Source: Eubacteriales bacterium (GTDB lineage: Bacteria > Bacillota > Clostridia > Monoglobales > UMGS1388). From it: 40,631 nucleotides of DNA. The translations under genes and the position numbers were made by a program. Below the pieces are notes generated by a model, which was given only the letters and a program-made list of their open reading frames with translations, searched no databases and was not told the DNA's origin. The DNA lies in NCBI GenBank assembly GCA_029004515.1, contig JAQVYH010000003.1, forward strand, positions 15,921 through 56,551. Direction: 5' to 3'. This document shows positions 1 to 9,914 of this stretch, one piece after another (position 1 is the first letter of the stretch; each line of letters starts with the position of its first letter).

Positions 1-60
1 GCTGCTAAGATGTTCTCTGCCCGGTTTTCCAATTACATCACCGAGAATAAGAATTCGCAT
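1..60 (-). CDS. ymdB: YmdB-like metallophosphoesterase, N-terminal fragment
   Basis: Only the first 20 codons lie in the window; the gene runs off the left edge. The translation begins MRILILGDVIGKPGRE, which matches the start of the YmdB/TIGR00282 calcineurin-like phosphoesterases, where the Asp of the GDV(I/V)G motif (residue 8 here) is a metal ligand. In Bacillus, YmdB acts on 2',3'-cyclic nucleotides and affects biofilm and RNA turnover (family knowledge). A good SD, GAGAGGAAG, lies upstream of the ATG, and an extended -10 element (TATGGTATAAT) sits a further ~25 bases upstream. The gene follows rny, the usual Firmicutes order, but a terminator and about 216 bases separate the two. Confidence 0.8.
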   Translation of the reverse strand, partial: MRILILGDVIGKPGREHLSS

Positions 61-93
61 ATTTTTTCTTCCTCTCAAAAATAAAGTTATATT

Positions 94-103
94 ATTATAC
101 CAT
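94..103 (-). promoter_or_regulatory. Extended -10 promoter for ymdB
   Basis: Read on the minus strand this is TATGGTATAAT, a consensus -10 with the TGN extension. No good -35 is seen at 16-18 bases. It lies directly downstream of a hairpin (108-135), so ymdB probably has its own promoter. The same 14-base string recurs at 219-232 in a second promoter. Confidence 0.5.
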
Positions 104-107
104 AAGT

Positions 108-217
108 AAAAATGTTTGCTTGCAAGGACATTTTTGCGCAGCCGCCAATGTTCTTAAAGGGCAAACTTGTTTGAATTGCGTTAGCAATCAAGGTCGCTTT
201 GCGACATTGCCTTTAAG
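108..217 (-). ncRNA. Candidate small structured RNA between rny and ymdB
   Basis: A promoter (-10 at 221-226) would start a transcript near 214. The segment folds on paper into an outer helix (153-164 with 207-217, one bulge). This encloses three small hairpins: GTCGC-AAA-GCGAC, ATTGC-TAAC-GCAAT and CAAAC-AA-GTTTG. It is followed by a terminator-like AT-rich hairpin (108-115 with 128-135) whose 3' arm ends in five U. No ORF with an SD lies in it. I do not recognise it as a known RNA family. The alternative is a dispersed palindromic repeat or the 5' UTR of ymdB. Confidence 0.35.
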
Positions 218-220
218 GTT

Positions 221-249
221 ATTATACCATAAAAAAAGTGGTAATTCAA
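221..249 (-). promoter_or_regulatory. Promoter inside the rny terminator
   Basis: Minus strand TTGAAT, 17 bases, TATAAT, with a TGG extension before the -10. The -35 hexamer lies within the loop and arm of the rny terminator hairpin, so the end of one unit and the start of the next overlap. It would drive the structured region 108-217 and possibly ymdB. Confidence 0.5.
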
Positions 250-265
250 TCGAATTACCACTTTT
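231..265 (-). terminator. Rho-independent terminator of rny
   Basis: Perfect 14-bp stem (234-247 with 252-265, loop of 4). On the minus strand it is followed by TTTTTTTATGG. It begins 11 bases past the rny stop codon. Confidence 0.9.
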
Positions 266-276
266 AGGATATTTAA

Positions 277-1830
277 TTATTTCGCATAATCAGTAGCACG
301 AAGCTCTCTGATTACATTAACCTTAATCTGTCCTGGATATTCCATTTCACTTTCAATCATCTTACATACATCACGAGCGATGATTACTGTGTTTTCATCA
401 GAAACATCGTCAGGCTTAACCATAATACGAACTTCACGACCTGCCTGGATTGCAAATGATTTTTCAACACCGTTGAATGAATTTGCAATTTCTTCAAGCT
501 TCTGAAGACGCTTAATATAGGTTTCAAGATTTTCTCTTCTTGCACCTGGTCTTGCTGCTGAAATAGCATCTGCAGCCTGAACAAGAACAGCAACCATAGT
601 ATTGGCCTGAACATCACCGTGGTGAGCCATGATAGCGTGGATAACAGCTTCACTTTCCTTATACTTACGAGCCATATCTGCACCGATAGTAATATGTGAA
701 CCTTCCATTTCGTGGTCAATAGCCTTACCTATATCATGGAGTAGACCTGCTCTCTTTGCGAGAGTAATGTCTGCACCAAGTTCTCCTGCCATAATACCTG
801 CAAGGTGCGCAACCTCTATAGAATGCTTAAGTACATTCTGACCATAACTTGTACGGTATTTGAGACGACCAAGAAGCTTAATAAGCTCTGGATGAATACC
901 ATGTACACCTGTTTCAAATGTAGCATGTTCACCCTCCTGCTTAATGATATTTTCCACATCCTTGCGGCATCTTTCAACTGTTTCTTCGATTCTTGCAGGG
1001 TGGATTCTACCATCAACAATAAGCTTTTCAAGAGTGAGTCTTGCAACTTCACGACGAACAGGATCAAATCCTGAAAGGATAACAGCTTCAGGGGTATCAT
1101 CGATAATGAAATCGATTCCTGTAAGAGTTTCAAGAGTACGGATGTTTCTACCCTCTCTACCGATAATTCTACCCTTCATTTCGTCATTTGGAAGAGCAAC
1201 AACTGAAACTGTTGTTTCTGCAGAGTGGTCAGCTGCACAACGCTGAATTGCGCCACCGATAATCTCACGAGCCTTTGTTTCAGCTTCTTCCTTTGCCTTA
1301 TCTTCGATGTCTTTAATCAGCATAGCGGCTTCGTGCTTAGCTTCGCTCTCGATTGAACGAAGAAGCTCCTGTCTTGCCTCTTCTGCTGTGTATCCAGAGA
1401 TTTTTTCAAGGAGAGCAGTCTGCTTAGCCTTAATATCATCGGCTTCAGCAATCTTTGCATCAAGAACTCTGTTCTTTTCCGCAATCTGTTCTTCCTTCTT
1501 TTCAAGAGAATCAACCTTTTTGTCAAGATTCTCTTCCTTCTGCTGAATTCTTCTTTCCTGACGCTGGATTTCTGTGCGTCTTTCTTTGATTTCTTTGTCA
1601 ACTTCTTGCTTTAATTTGTGGTTTTCTTCTTTAGCTTCCAGCAATACTTCACGCTTTTTGCCCTCGGCTGCTTTCTCAGCATCCTTGATAATCTTCTTTG
1701 CCTGATCTTCGGCACTACCAACGGTTGCTTCTGCAATCTTCTTTCTGTGGTTAGATCCTACGAAGAACATAGCCACACCGACAATTACGCATAATATTGC
1801 ACCCACGGAAGCAATGATAATTCCTGTCAT
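277..1830 (-). CDS. rny: Ribonuclease Y
   Basis: A 517-aa protein with the full RNase Y architecture: N-terminal membrane helix (about residues 4-25), a long charged coiled coil (30-190), a KH domain with GREGRNIR, and an HD phosphohydrolase domain with [12 protein letters not shown]. It is the membrane-bound endoribonuclease that starts mRNA decay in many Firmicutes; length is normal (~520). The chosen ATG is preceded by GGAGG with 7 bases spacing. The reading frame stays open upstream to 1983, but that stretch contains a hairpin terminator and no suitable SD, so the extension is not coding. The gene has its own consensus promoter at 2081-2109, a ~245-base leader with two hairpins, and its own terminator, so it looks monocistronic. 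Confidence 0.95.
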   Translation of the reverse strand: MTGIIIASVGAILCVIVGVAMFFVGSNHRKKIAEATVGSAEDQAKKIIKDAEKAAEGKKREVLLEAKEENHKLKQEVDKEIKERRTEIQRQERRIQQKEENLDKKVDSLEKKEEQIAEKNRVLDAKIAEADDIKAKQTALLEKISGYTAEEARQELLRSIESEAKHEAAMLIKDIEDKAKEEAETKAREIIGGAIQRCAADHSAETTVSVVALPNDEMKGRIIGREGRNIRTLETLTGIDFIIDDTPEAVILSGFDPVRREVARLTLEKLIVDGRIHPARIEETVERCRKDVENIIKQEGEHATFETGVHGIHPELIKLLGRLKYRTSYGQNVLKHSIEVAHLAGIMAGELGADITLAKRAGLLHDIGKAIDHEMEGSHITIGADMARKYKESEAVIHAIMAHHGDVQANTMVAVLVQAADAISAARPGARRENLETYIKRLQKLEEIANSFNGVEKSFAIQAGREVRIMVKPDDVSDENTVIIARDVCKMIESEMEYPGQIKVNVIRELRATDYAK

Positions 1831-1870
1831 TGTGTTACCTCCGTTTATTCTAAATTGCTTTTCCTGGACA

Positions 1871-1909
1871 AAAACAAAGCGTTTCCGCCCAATATACAAG
1901 CGGAAACGC
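1871..1909 (-). terminator. Leader terminator / attenuator candidate upstream of rny
   Basis: Perfect 10-bp GC-containing stem GCGTTTCCGC / GCGGAAACGC (1879-1888 with 1900-1909, loop of 11). On the minus strand it is followed by TTTGTTTTTG. It lies ~165 bases into the rny transcript and ~40 bases before the start codon, so it could end transcription before rny. No alternative antiterminator fold was identified by eye. Confidence 0.65.
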
Positions 1910-2080
1910 ACTCTAAGCAGACATATTTTTATTAGAATATAATCCATGACAGAGGATATGCATAATAATACGCATAGATACACTTTTCCCCTATAAACGA
2001 ATATATGTTAAATATAATATCTCTATTTACACAATTTCCCTACTTATATATATATAAAGAGAACTAAACTCTCTCCTTAT

Positions 2081-2109
2081 ATTATATATAGCTTTATGCC
2101 AACTGTCAA
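2081..2109 (-). promoter_or_regulatory. Consensus sigma-A promoter of rny
   Basis: Minus strand TTGACA (2104-2109), 17 bases, TATAAT (2081-2086): a perfect match to the vegetative consensus. The start should fall near 2074, exactly where the transcript could fold AGAGA-GTTTAGT-TCTCT. Confidence 0.85.
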
Positions 2110-2171
2110 GAAATATTTTTAATTTAACAATATTGTCATATTTTCAAATTTATGTATTAATGGCGGAATAA

Positions 2172-2726
2172 TTATTCACTAAACTCATCTGACATAGCCG
2201 CTTCATACTTCTTTTGATTAAGTTCATCAAGGGATTTCTTTATATCATTACGATATTTTACAACCTCTTTTGCATACGGACCTTCATAATCCTCGGGGAT
2301 CATCTGAATAAACTGGTCTGCCATTTCAAAGGAGGTATCATCCTGTGGGTCATATACATCCTCAACCCAAAGATAATACATTATCTCCGTTGCGTACTCA
2401 TAGTCTTTAATCGTATCAAGCATCTTATAGGCTCTTTGCTTATTCTTTTTATCACTCGTGTCAATAAGCTCCAGTGCAAATGCATAAACAAGAGCATTGG
2501 TATCTCTATAATCGGGAGTTCTCTTGGCAATCCCCATCAACCTGTCAAAACCACGATCTAAATCTCCATCCTCTATTTCCTCAACGGCGGTATAATACTC
2601 AACATAATCCCTCAAAAACAGAAAATATCCACCTGCTAAAAGAGAAACTATCAAAACTGATGCCACAACATATAAAATAATCTTTTTTGTATTACCTGTT
2701 TTTTTATCCTCTATATTTTTTGCCAT
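2172..2726 (-). CDS. Hypothetical membrane-anchored helical-repeat protein
   Basis: A 184-aa protein I do not recognise. A short charged N-terminus (MAKNIEDKKTGNTKK) precedes one membrane helix (about residues 14-36). The remainder is acidic, Tyr-rich and predicted outside the cell. It reads like irregular TPR-type helical repeats (for example IEDGDLDRGFDRLMGIAKR). The start is placed at the ATG behind GGGGGAGAATCTT; an ATG 33 bases upstream lacks an SD. A strong promoter (2789-2817) precedes it, so it is transcribed alone. No neighbour suggests a specific role. Confidence 0.7.
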   Translation of the reverse strand: MAKNIEDKKTGNTKKIILYVVASVLIVSLLAGGYFLFLRDYVEYYTAVEEIEDGDLDRGFDRLMGIAKRTPDYRDTNALVYAFALELIDTSDKKNKQRAYKMLDTIKDYEYATEIMYYLWVEDVYDPQDDTSFEMADQFIQMIPEDYEGPYAKEVVKYRNDIKKSLDELNQKKYEAAMSDEFSE

Positions 2727-2788
2727 AAGATTCTCCCCCAAACTAATACTTAGTCCCATAAGGAACTAAAGATTTTTCCTATATAGGT

Positions 2789-2817
2789 ATTATATCACAG
2801 CTAAAATCAAAAATCAA
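2789..2817 (-). promoter_or_regulatory. Promoter of the hypothetical membrane protein gene
   Basis: Minus strand TTGATT (2812-2817), 17 bases, TATAAT (2789-2794). The predicted start lies ~55 bases before the ATG at 2726. Confidence 0.75.
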
Positions 2818-2975
2818 ACACAAAACTAATATCATCTCATCCTTATTTCGCTTTCTACTCTCAGTTCTTTGATGATAACATTTCTGGTTGCAAACAACCT
2901 TCCAAGTGATTTCTCTGTATGTAGATAAACCATATCCATCAATTACACGGTTTATATCAAGACTAAATCACGCAT

Positions 2976-3012
2976 AAAAAAATAAGCCTCAAACAAAGTT
3001 CAAGACTCTTAT
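2976..3012 (-). terminator. Probable terminator of trxB
   Basis: Minus strand ATAAG...CTTAT hairpin with an imperfect inner helix, followed by TTTTTTTATG. It lies about 100 bases beyond the trxB stop. The stem has a bulge and a mismatch, so confidence is moderate. Confidence 0.5.
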
Positions 3013-3110
3013 CCCATAAATTACTATTAACGATGCAAATCTACCTTTTGCTTAAACATATAAGGGTTATTGTTTATTTTCTTTTATTTCTCTCACTACT
3101 TTTGTTTATG

Positions 3111-4025
3111 TTAATATAGATATTCTTCTGCATAATAAGCAGCCACCGCACCGTCTGCTGCCGCTGTAACTATCTGACGAAACACCTTTGTACGAACATC
3201 CCCTACTGCAAAAACACCTTCGATATTTGTTTTTGTTGATTCGTCTGCAACTATATATCCGCCTTTATCAAGCTCTAGCTGACCATTTAATAGCCCAGTT
3301 TCAGGGGAGCGACCAATACTTATAAATATACCTTCAACATCAATCGTCGTTATTTCCTGAGTATTAACATCTCGAATTTCTATTCCTGAGATTTTTTCAT
3401 CTCCCAAAAGGTTATTAACTACGCTGTTCCAACGAAATTCTATATTCTCAGCTTTCATAAGAGGCTCGTGATAAACCTTTGTGGCACGCAAGGTATCGCG
3501 ACGATGGATTAGAATAACTTTGGCACAGATTCTGGACAAAACCATTGCATCTGTAGCAGCAGAGTTTCCGCCACCGACAATAGCTACAGTTTTGTCTTTA
3601 TAAAACATTCCATCACAAGTGGCGCAATATGCAAGTCCTCTGCCTATAAACTTGTCCTCGTCTTCGATACCAAGATGCATATGGTCTGCGCCAGTGGCAA
3701 TTACAACAGTCTTTGCCAAAAATATGCCTTCACTAGTATTAACTTTCTTAATATCACCTTGTAACTCTGCTGAGTAAGCTTCGGCAAATTTGCTTTTGGC
3801 TCCAAAGCGCTGTGCACCTGCCCTCATTTTTTCTCCAAGCATAATCCCATCTATACCCTCGTCGTAACCGGGATAATTATCAATCTGCGAAGTTTGTGCC
3901 ATCTGACCACCAATGGACATCTTTTCAATTACTAATGTATCAAGTCCTGCACGAGTAGCATAAAGAGCAGCGGTATATCCGCTCGGGCCTCCGCCTATAA
4001 CGATCATATCAAATATATGTTCCAC
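3111..4025 (-). CDS. trxB: Thioredoxin reductase
   Basis: A 304-aa low-molecular-weight NADPH-thioredoxin reductase. It has the FAD-binding GGGPSG (residues 11-16), the redox-active CATC (Cys134 and Cys137), the NADPH-binding GGGNSA (151-156) with an HRR motif, and the C-terminal FAD motif GVFAVGDV. It re-reduces thioredoxin, and trxA lies directly upstream. The start is set at the GTG behind GAGGAGGG; an in-frame ATG at 4049 has no SD and would add eight unusual residues. About 200 bases separate it from trxA, with a hairpin between (4185-4217), so the two may be only partly co-transcribed. Confidence 0.93.
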   Translation of the reverse strand: MEHIFDMIVIGGGPSGYTAALYATRAGLDTLVIEKMSIGGQMAQTSQIDNYPGYDEGIDGIMLGEKMRAGAQRFGAKSKFAEAYSAELQGDIKKVNTSEGIFLAKTVVIATGADHMHLGIEDEDKFIGRGLAYCATCDGMFYKDKTVAIVGGGNSAATDAMVLSRICAKVILIHRRDTLRATKVYHEPLMKAENIEFRWNSVVNNLLGDEKISGIEIRDVNTQEITTIDVEGIFISIGRSPETGLLNGQLELDKGGYIVADESTKTNIEGVFAVGDVRTKVFRQIVTAAADGAVAAYYAEEYLY

Positions 4026-4184
4026 GATATATCCCTCCTCTACCGTCATTTTCCACGCTATATATTTTGTGCTTCGTTATCTATGTGACTGCACCGCAAA
4101 AATAACTGTTATGTGATTTTCATGGCTACACTATGTTTCTGAATAAAATCGTGTTAAAAAAAGAACTTTTACATGAAAATTTTT

Positions 4185-4217
4185 GAAGGATGCCAAACTT
4201 TACATAAGGCACCCTTC
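4185..4217 (-). terminator. Hairpin between trxA and trxB
   Basis: Ten-bp stem with one G-U pair on the minus strand (4185-4194 with 4208-4217, 13-base loop), beginning 14 bases after the trxA stop. The sequence after it is CAAAAATTTTC, so a U-tract is not immediate. It could be a weak terminator or a 3'-end stabiliser. Confidence 0.4.
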
Positions 4218-4231
4218 TTGTAGTTTCAACA

Positions 4232-4537
4232 TTAAATCATTTCAAGAATCTGCTGTTTTGGCTTGGCACCCGTTGATTGGTCCACAACCGTTCCATCTTT
4301 AAAAATCATAAGTGTAGGAATGCTCATAACCCCATACTTTGTGGCAAGTTCACTTTGTTCATCAACATTGACTTTAGCAACCTTGATATCAGGGCGTTCA
4401 TCGGCGATTTCCTCTACGATTGGACCTACCATACGGCAAGGTCCGCACCAAGATGCCCAAAAATCCACAAGGACAGGCTTGTCGGATGATAATACTTCTT
4501 CATTAAAATTGTTTGAATTAACATTAATTGCAGACAT
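4232..4537 (-). CDS. trxA: Thioredoxin
   Basis: A 101-aa single-domain thioredoxin with the canonical active site WCGPC (Cys31, Cys34) after VLVDFWAS, and the cis-Pro motif SIPT. It is a general cytosolic disulfide reductase, recycled by the adjacent trxB product. SD GAAGGAG lies 5-7 bases before the ATG. A TATAAT on the minus strand (4570-4575) is a possible -10, with a poor -35. A perfect 21-base palindrome lies further upstream (4620-4640). Confidence 0.96.
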   Translation of the reverse strand: MSAINVNSNNFNEEVLSSDKPVLVDFWASWCGPCRMVGPIVEEIADERPDIKVAKVNVDEQSELATKYGVMSIPTLMIFKDGTVVDQSTGAKPKQQILEMI

Positions 4538-4619
4538 TTTTGTCTCCTTCTTTTCCCTTACGTGACTTTATTATAGTCAGTTTTTTATTGTGTTCTGCGG
4601 TGTTACCACTTAAAACTTA

Positions 4620-4640
4620 TTATTGCTAATTTAGCAATAA
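4620..4640. promoter_or_regulatory. Perfect palindrome upstream of trxA
   Basis: TTATTGCTAA, one base, TTAGCAATAA. It sits about 45 bases upstream of the possible trxA -10 and just past the atp terminator. It is symmetrical enough for a dimeric regulator, but AT-rich DNA can give such dyads by chance. Confidence 0.3.
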
Positions 4641-4662
4641 AATATTACTCCCAAGCATCGCA

Positions 4663-4701
4663 AAAAATAAACAACCCTATTCTCAATAATGAAAATAGGG
4701 T
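4663..4701 (-). terminator. Terminator of the atp operon
   Basis: Eight-bp stem ACCCTATT / AATAGGGT (4674-4681 with 4694-4701). On the minus strand it is followed by GTTTATTTTTTGC. It lies ~40 bases beyond the epsilon stop codon. Confidence 0.8.
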
Positions 4702-4739
4702 GAGATAATTATTATTTTATTGTATAAAGCCGTTCGCTC

Positions 4740-5030
4740 TTAATCCTTTAAAATCAAAACTATGTTATTTTCCACCTTAGCAATCCCGGAAAGCTCATCA
4801 GATTTAAAAATTTCCTCGCCATGTAAAAGCGCTTTAACATTATGCTTTGATAATGAAATAACCGCCTTTGTATGACCTTTTTTAATCCCCAGTCCTCCAC
4901 CGTTTCTATCGCTTTTATCATATTTACATTCTAGCTTTACCGTATCGCAATTACAAATTTGCTCATTGCCATTATAATCAATTATACGGAGCTTAATTAG
5001 TTCGCTTGCACTTGTATTTTCATTATTCAT
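4740..5030 (-). CDS. atpC: F-type ATPase epsilon subunit, lacking the C-terminal helical domain
   Basis: A 96-aa protein in the epsilon position of the operon. It matches only the N-terminal beta-sandwich of epsilon: IKLRIIDYNGN at the start, LGIKKGHTKAVISL near the usual ILPGHAP region, and GIAKVENNIVLIL at the end. Usual length is ~130-140 aa. The two-helix C-terminal domain, which in other bacteria inhibits ATP hydrolysis and senses ATP, is absent. Only ~40 bases separate the stop codon from the operon terminator, so it is not hidden in another frame. The start is set at ATG with a weak SD (AAAGAG); a GTG at 5039 is also possible. It follows atpD with almost no gap. Confidence 0.8.
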   Translation of the reverse strand: MNNENTSASELIKLRIIDYNGNEQICNCDTVKLECKYDKSDRNGGGLGIKKGHTKAVISLSKHNVKALLHGEEIFKSDELSGIAKVENNIVLILKD

Positions 5031-5042
5031 AGATATCACTCT

Positions 5043-7251
<2,209 letters not shown>

Positions 7252-7264
<13 letters not shown>

Positions 7265-9477
7265 AAGCTTTCCTCCACAAATTCTTTAAGCGCATTGTTT
7301 ACTTCTACCTTTATGTCATCCGTCATTTTCGCGCCTGTGTCAAGCTTTTCTTTAAGGCTTGTGGCTTTGTTTTCAAAGTGAACATATAGGTTAGTTTCAA
7401 ATTCCTCTAAATCATCAATAGAGATATTATCTGCATATCCTTCAGAAACTGCATATATCAGAAGAGCTTGTTTCCAATCCTCAAGGGGATTGTATCTGGC
7501 TTGCTTTAATATAGCCATCATTCTCTCGCCTGAATCTAAAACCTGTTTAGTCTGAGCGTCCATATCTGTTCCAAACTGTGAAAAGCCTGAAAGCTCTCTA
7601 TATTGAGCAAGCTTCATTCTAAGGGAAGCAGAAACCTGCTTCATAAGCTTTGTTTGAGCTGCACTACCAACACGAGAAACCGATAAGCCCACATTAACAG
7701 CTGGTCTTTGTCCCTCGTTAAATATTTCACCATCGAGAAAAATCTGACCATCTGTTATTGAAATTACATTTGTTGGAATATATGAAGAAATATCGCCAGC
7801 AAGTGTTTCAATAATTGGGAGCGCAGTCATAGAACCCCCGCCAAGCTCACTTGATAGCTTTGCAGAACGCTCGAGCAATCTTGAATGAAGATAAAATACG
7901 TCTCCTGGATATGCTTCTCTACCTGATGGTCTGTGCAAAAGCAGAGATAACTCACGGTATGCAACTGCGTGCTTTGATAAATCATCATATATTATGAGAA
8001 CATCTTTGCCTGCATACATAAAATATTCTCCCATTGCAGTAGCAGAGAATGGTGCTATGTATTGCAGGGATGCAGATGCAGATGCGGGAGCACAAACAAT
8101 GATTGTGTTTTTCATTGCATCGTGTTGTTCCAGCTTTGAACGAATATCAGCAACAGTTGTATCCTTTTGTCCTATTGCTACATAAATAGAAATAACACCT
8201 TTACTTCTTTGATTGATTATAGTATCAACCACCAAAGCAGACTTACCTGTTTGTCTATCACCAACGATTAACTCACGCTGACCCTTACCAATCGGAACTA
8301 AAGCATCGATTGCTTTAAGTCCTGTGTGCATCGGCTCGCTAACAGGTGCACGGTCAAGAATCGCAGGCGCGCCCCATTCAATAGGTCTTTTCTGACCGGT
8401 AAGAATACGACCTTTACCATCAATAGAATGACCCATTACATCAACAACTCTGCCAAGTAGCTGCTCGCCAACACAGACAGATGCAATTCTGCCTACACGT
8501 CTTACAGGACTACCACTTTCTATATGCTCATATTTACCATAGATAACGCAGCCGATTTTTTCTTTTTGAATATCTAAAACCATGCCTCGCTCACCACAAG
8601 CGAACTCGACTACTTCTCCATACATAATATCAGCAAGACCATCCATCCAGCAAATACCATCTGAAACAGTTAATACTCTGCCAGTCTGATATATATGTAC
8701 ATTCTTTTTGGTCTTTTCCATATCAAGTTCTAATTCATCTATTAGAACTTCCAAGTTCTCAGTGCCCAAAATCATATCCTTTTCGGCTTTATGTTTAAGC
8801 TGATATAATTGCTCTGCGATTGAGCAGTCGTATACTGTATCACCAATACGAAGCTTTAATCCCCCAATGATGGACTTATCAACCTTTACCCAAAAAGATT
8901 GCTTTCCGGAAACCCCATCGAGCATTTTTTGAGTATATTTTTCAACCTTCTCTACAAGCTGAGTCGGAAGTTCAAAGGTTGATGTAAGTGTTACATACAG
9001 TACTCCGTGTGCTTTTAAATAAGAAATATCTCCCGGAAGCAAATGCAAATGTGATAAAATTGTATCTATCATCGCTTCTTCCTTTGAACGAATCTGAGAT
9101 AGATATGGCTCGCGTGAGAAAATCCTCTCGGAGGTAGCTACAACCTTATCAACAATTGAGCTATGTAGGTCAGACAAAAGCTCTCGTCTTAATTGAAGGC
9201 GAGTTTCTTCTGCATTTCTTAACATCTCTTCTTTTTTTAATCGAGCCTTTTCCTGTATAGCCAGAACATTTGCCTTAATAGTTTTGGCCATCTCTTCTTC
9301 TTTATCCTCGATGGGTGGAACTTGTGGTGTAAATTCCTCCATCTCTATAGCTTCATCAAGCTCTTTATTTATTTTTTCTCGTCGGCTTATAAAAATATTG
9401 GCAATCATTTTTCTGCCAAAAACTAACACAAGCACTACCAATATGAGAAAATTGATTATTGCATATATAATTTCCAT
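7252..9477 (-). CDS. atpA: F-type ATPase b'-delta-alpha triple fusion
   Basis: One 741-codon frame joins parts of three subunits. Residues 4-23 are a membrane helix and about 24-120 a charged b-type stalk helix. About 155-227 is the C-terminal part of delta/OSCP, ending SIIGGLKLRIGDTVYDCSI. Residues 235-741 are a complete alpha subunit with GDRQTGKS (406-413), the PSGREAYPGD segment and the arginine finger in SVSRVGSAAQ (Arg601). The six-helix N-terminal domain of delta, which normally binds the alpha N-termini, is mostly missing. b-delta fusions are known in Actinobacteria; I do not know of one extended into alpha. No good SD precedes the ATG. Internal ATG/TTG codons at 8775 and 8769, after AAAAGGAT, would give a free alpha of normal length (505-507 aa). 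The junction is in frame with no intergenic remnant. Confidence 0.9.
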
Positions 9478-9485
9478 ATAATTTT

Positions 9486-9902
9486 TTAAGAAACAAATCC
9501 AGAAACAAAGATTTGGGCAAGGTAATCAGAATCTTCGTCGATTCGTGATAAAAGAGAAGCCTTTTCCTCTGACAATCGGAGCTTGTACCTCTCCATTTTT
9601 TCAGATTCTTCTTTTTTTACCTTCGCCAGCATAACTTCATTTTTAACCTGTTCTTCCGAAACCTTCCTTTCCGTTTCAATTCGCACTCGTTCTTTTAATT
9701 GCTTTGCCATTTTTCGTGAGTTTGATATCAGTTTTTCTAAAATACCCTCATCGACTTTTCGCTTCTCTCTAGCCTTTAAAATTCTCTCCTTGCGTTTGTC
9801 AAGGTGCGAAAGCATTGGCGTAAATAAAAGATTATGCAGAATGGAAAGAAGCACGAAAAAACAAATTACAGTCCACAAAACAACTGATATTTGTATATTC
9901 AC
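9486..9902 (-). CDS. atpF: F-type ATPase b subunit
   Basis: A 138-aa peripheral-stalk subunit: one N-terminal membrane helix (VVLWTVICFFVLLSILHNLL) then a long Lys/Glu/Arg-rich amphipathic helix without turns. It is slightly shorter than the usual ~160 aa. It lies between c and the b'-delta-alpha fusion, so the complex has two different b-type stalks, as in b/b' enzymes. The start is GTG, with AGGGGG seven bases upstream. The stop is eight bases before the next start codon. Confidence 0.85.
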   Translation of the reverse strand: MNIQISVVLWTVICFFVLLSILHNLLFTPMLSHLDKRKERILKAREKRKVDEGILEKLISNSRKMAKQLKERVRIETERKVSEEQVKNEVMLAKVKKEESEKMERYKLRLSEEKASLLSRIDEDSDYLAQIFVSGFVS

Positions 9903-9914
9903 TTCCTTGCCCCC

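Larger units (their letters stand above)
1831..2171. other. rny leader region, 341 bp without a gene
   Basis: It holds the rny promoter (2081-2109), a hairpin at the expected 5' end of the mRNA (2058-2074) and a terminator-like hairpin (1871-1909). A 20-codon minus-strand ORF (1913-1975) is present but weakly supported. The rest is AT-rich with no recognisable element. Confidence 0.7.
2727..3110. other. Intergenic stretch between hypothetical gene and trxB
   Basis: 384 bp with no supportable gene. It contains the promoter of the hypothetical gene (2789-2817), a small imperfect hairpin in its leader (about 2751-2773) and the probable trxB terminator (2976-3012). I see nothing else in the remaining AT-rich DNA. 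Confidence 0.6.

Noticed and set aside
1913..1975. 20-codon leader ORF in the rny leader
   Set aside because: SD-like AGGGG is 13 bases from the ATG and no codon pattern suggests attenuation; not strong enough to annotate.
1831..1983. In-frame upstream extension of RNase Y by 51 codons
   Set aside because: It would place a terminator-like hairpin in the coding region and lacks a properly spaced SD, while the ATG at 1830 has GGAGG and gives a normal-length protein.
4740..5042. Short epsilon as a frameshift artefact
   Set aside because: Only ~40 bases lie between its stop and the operon terminator, and they do not encode the missing helices in any frame.
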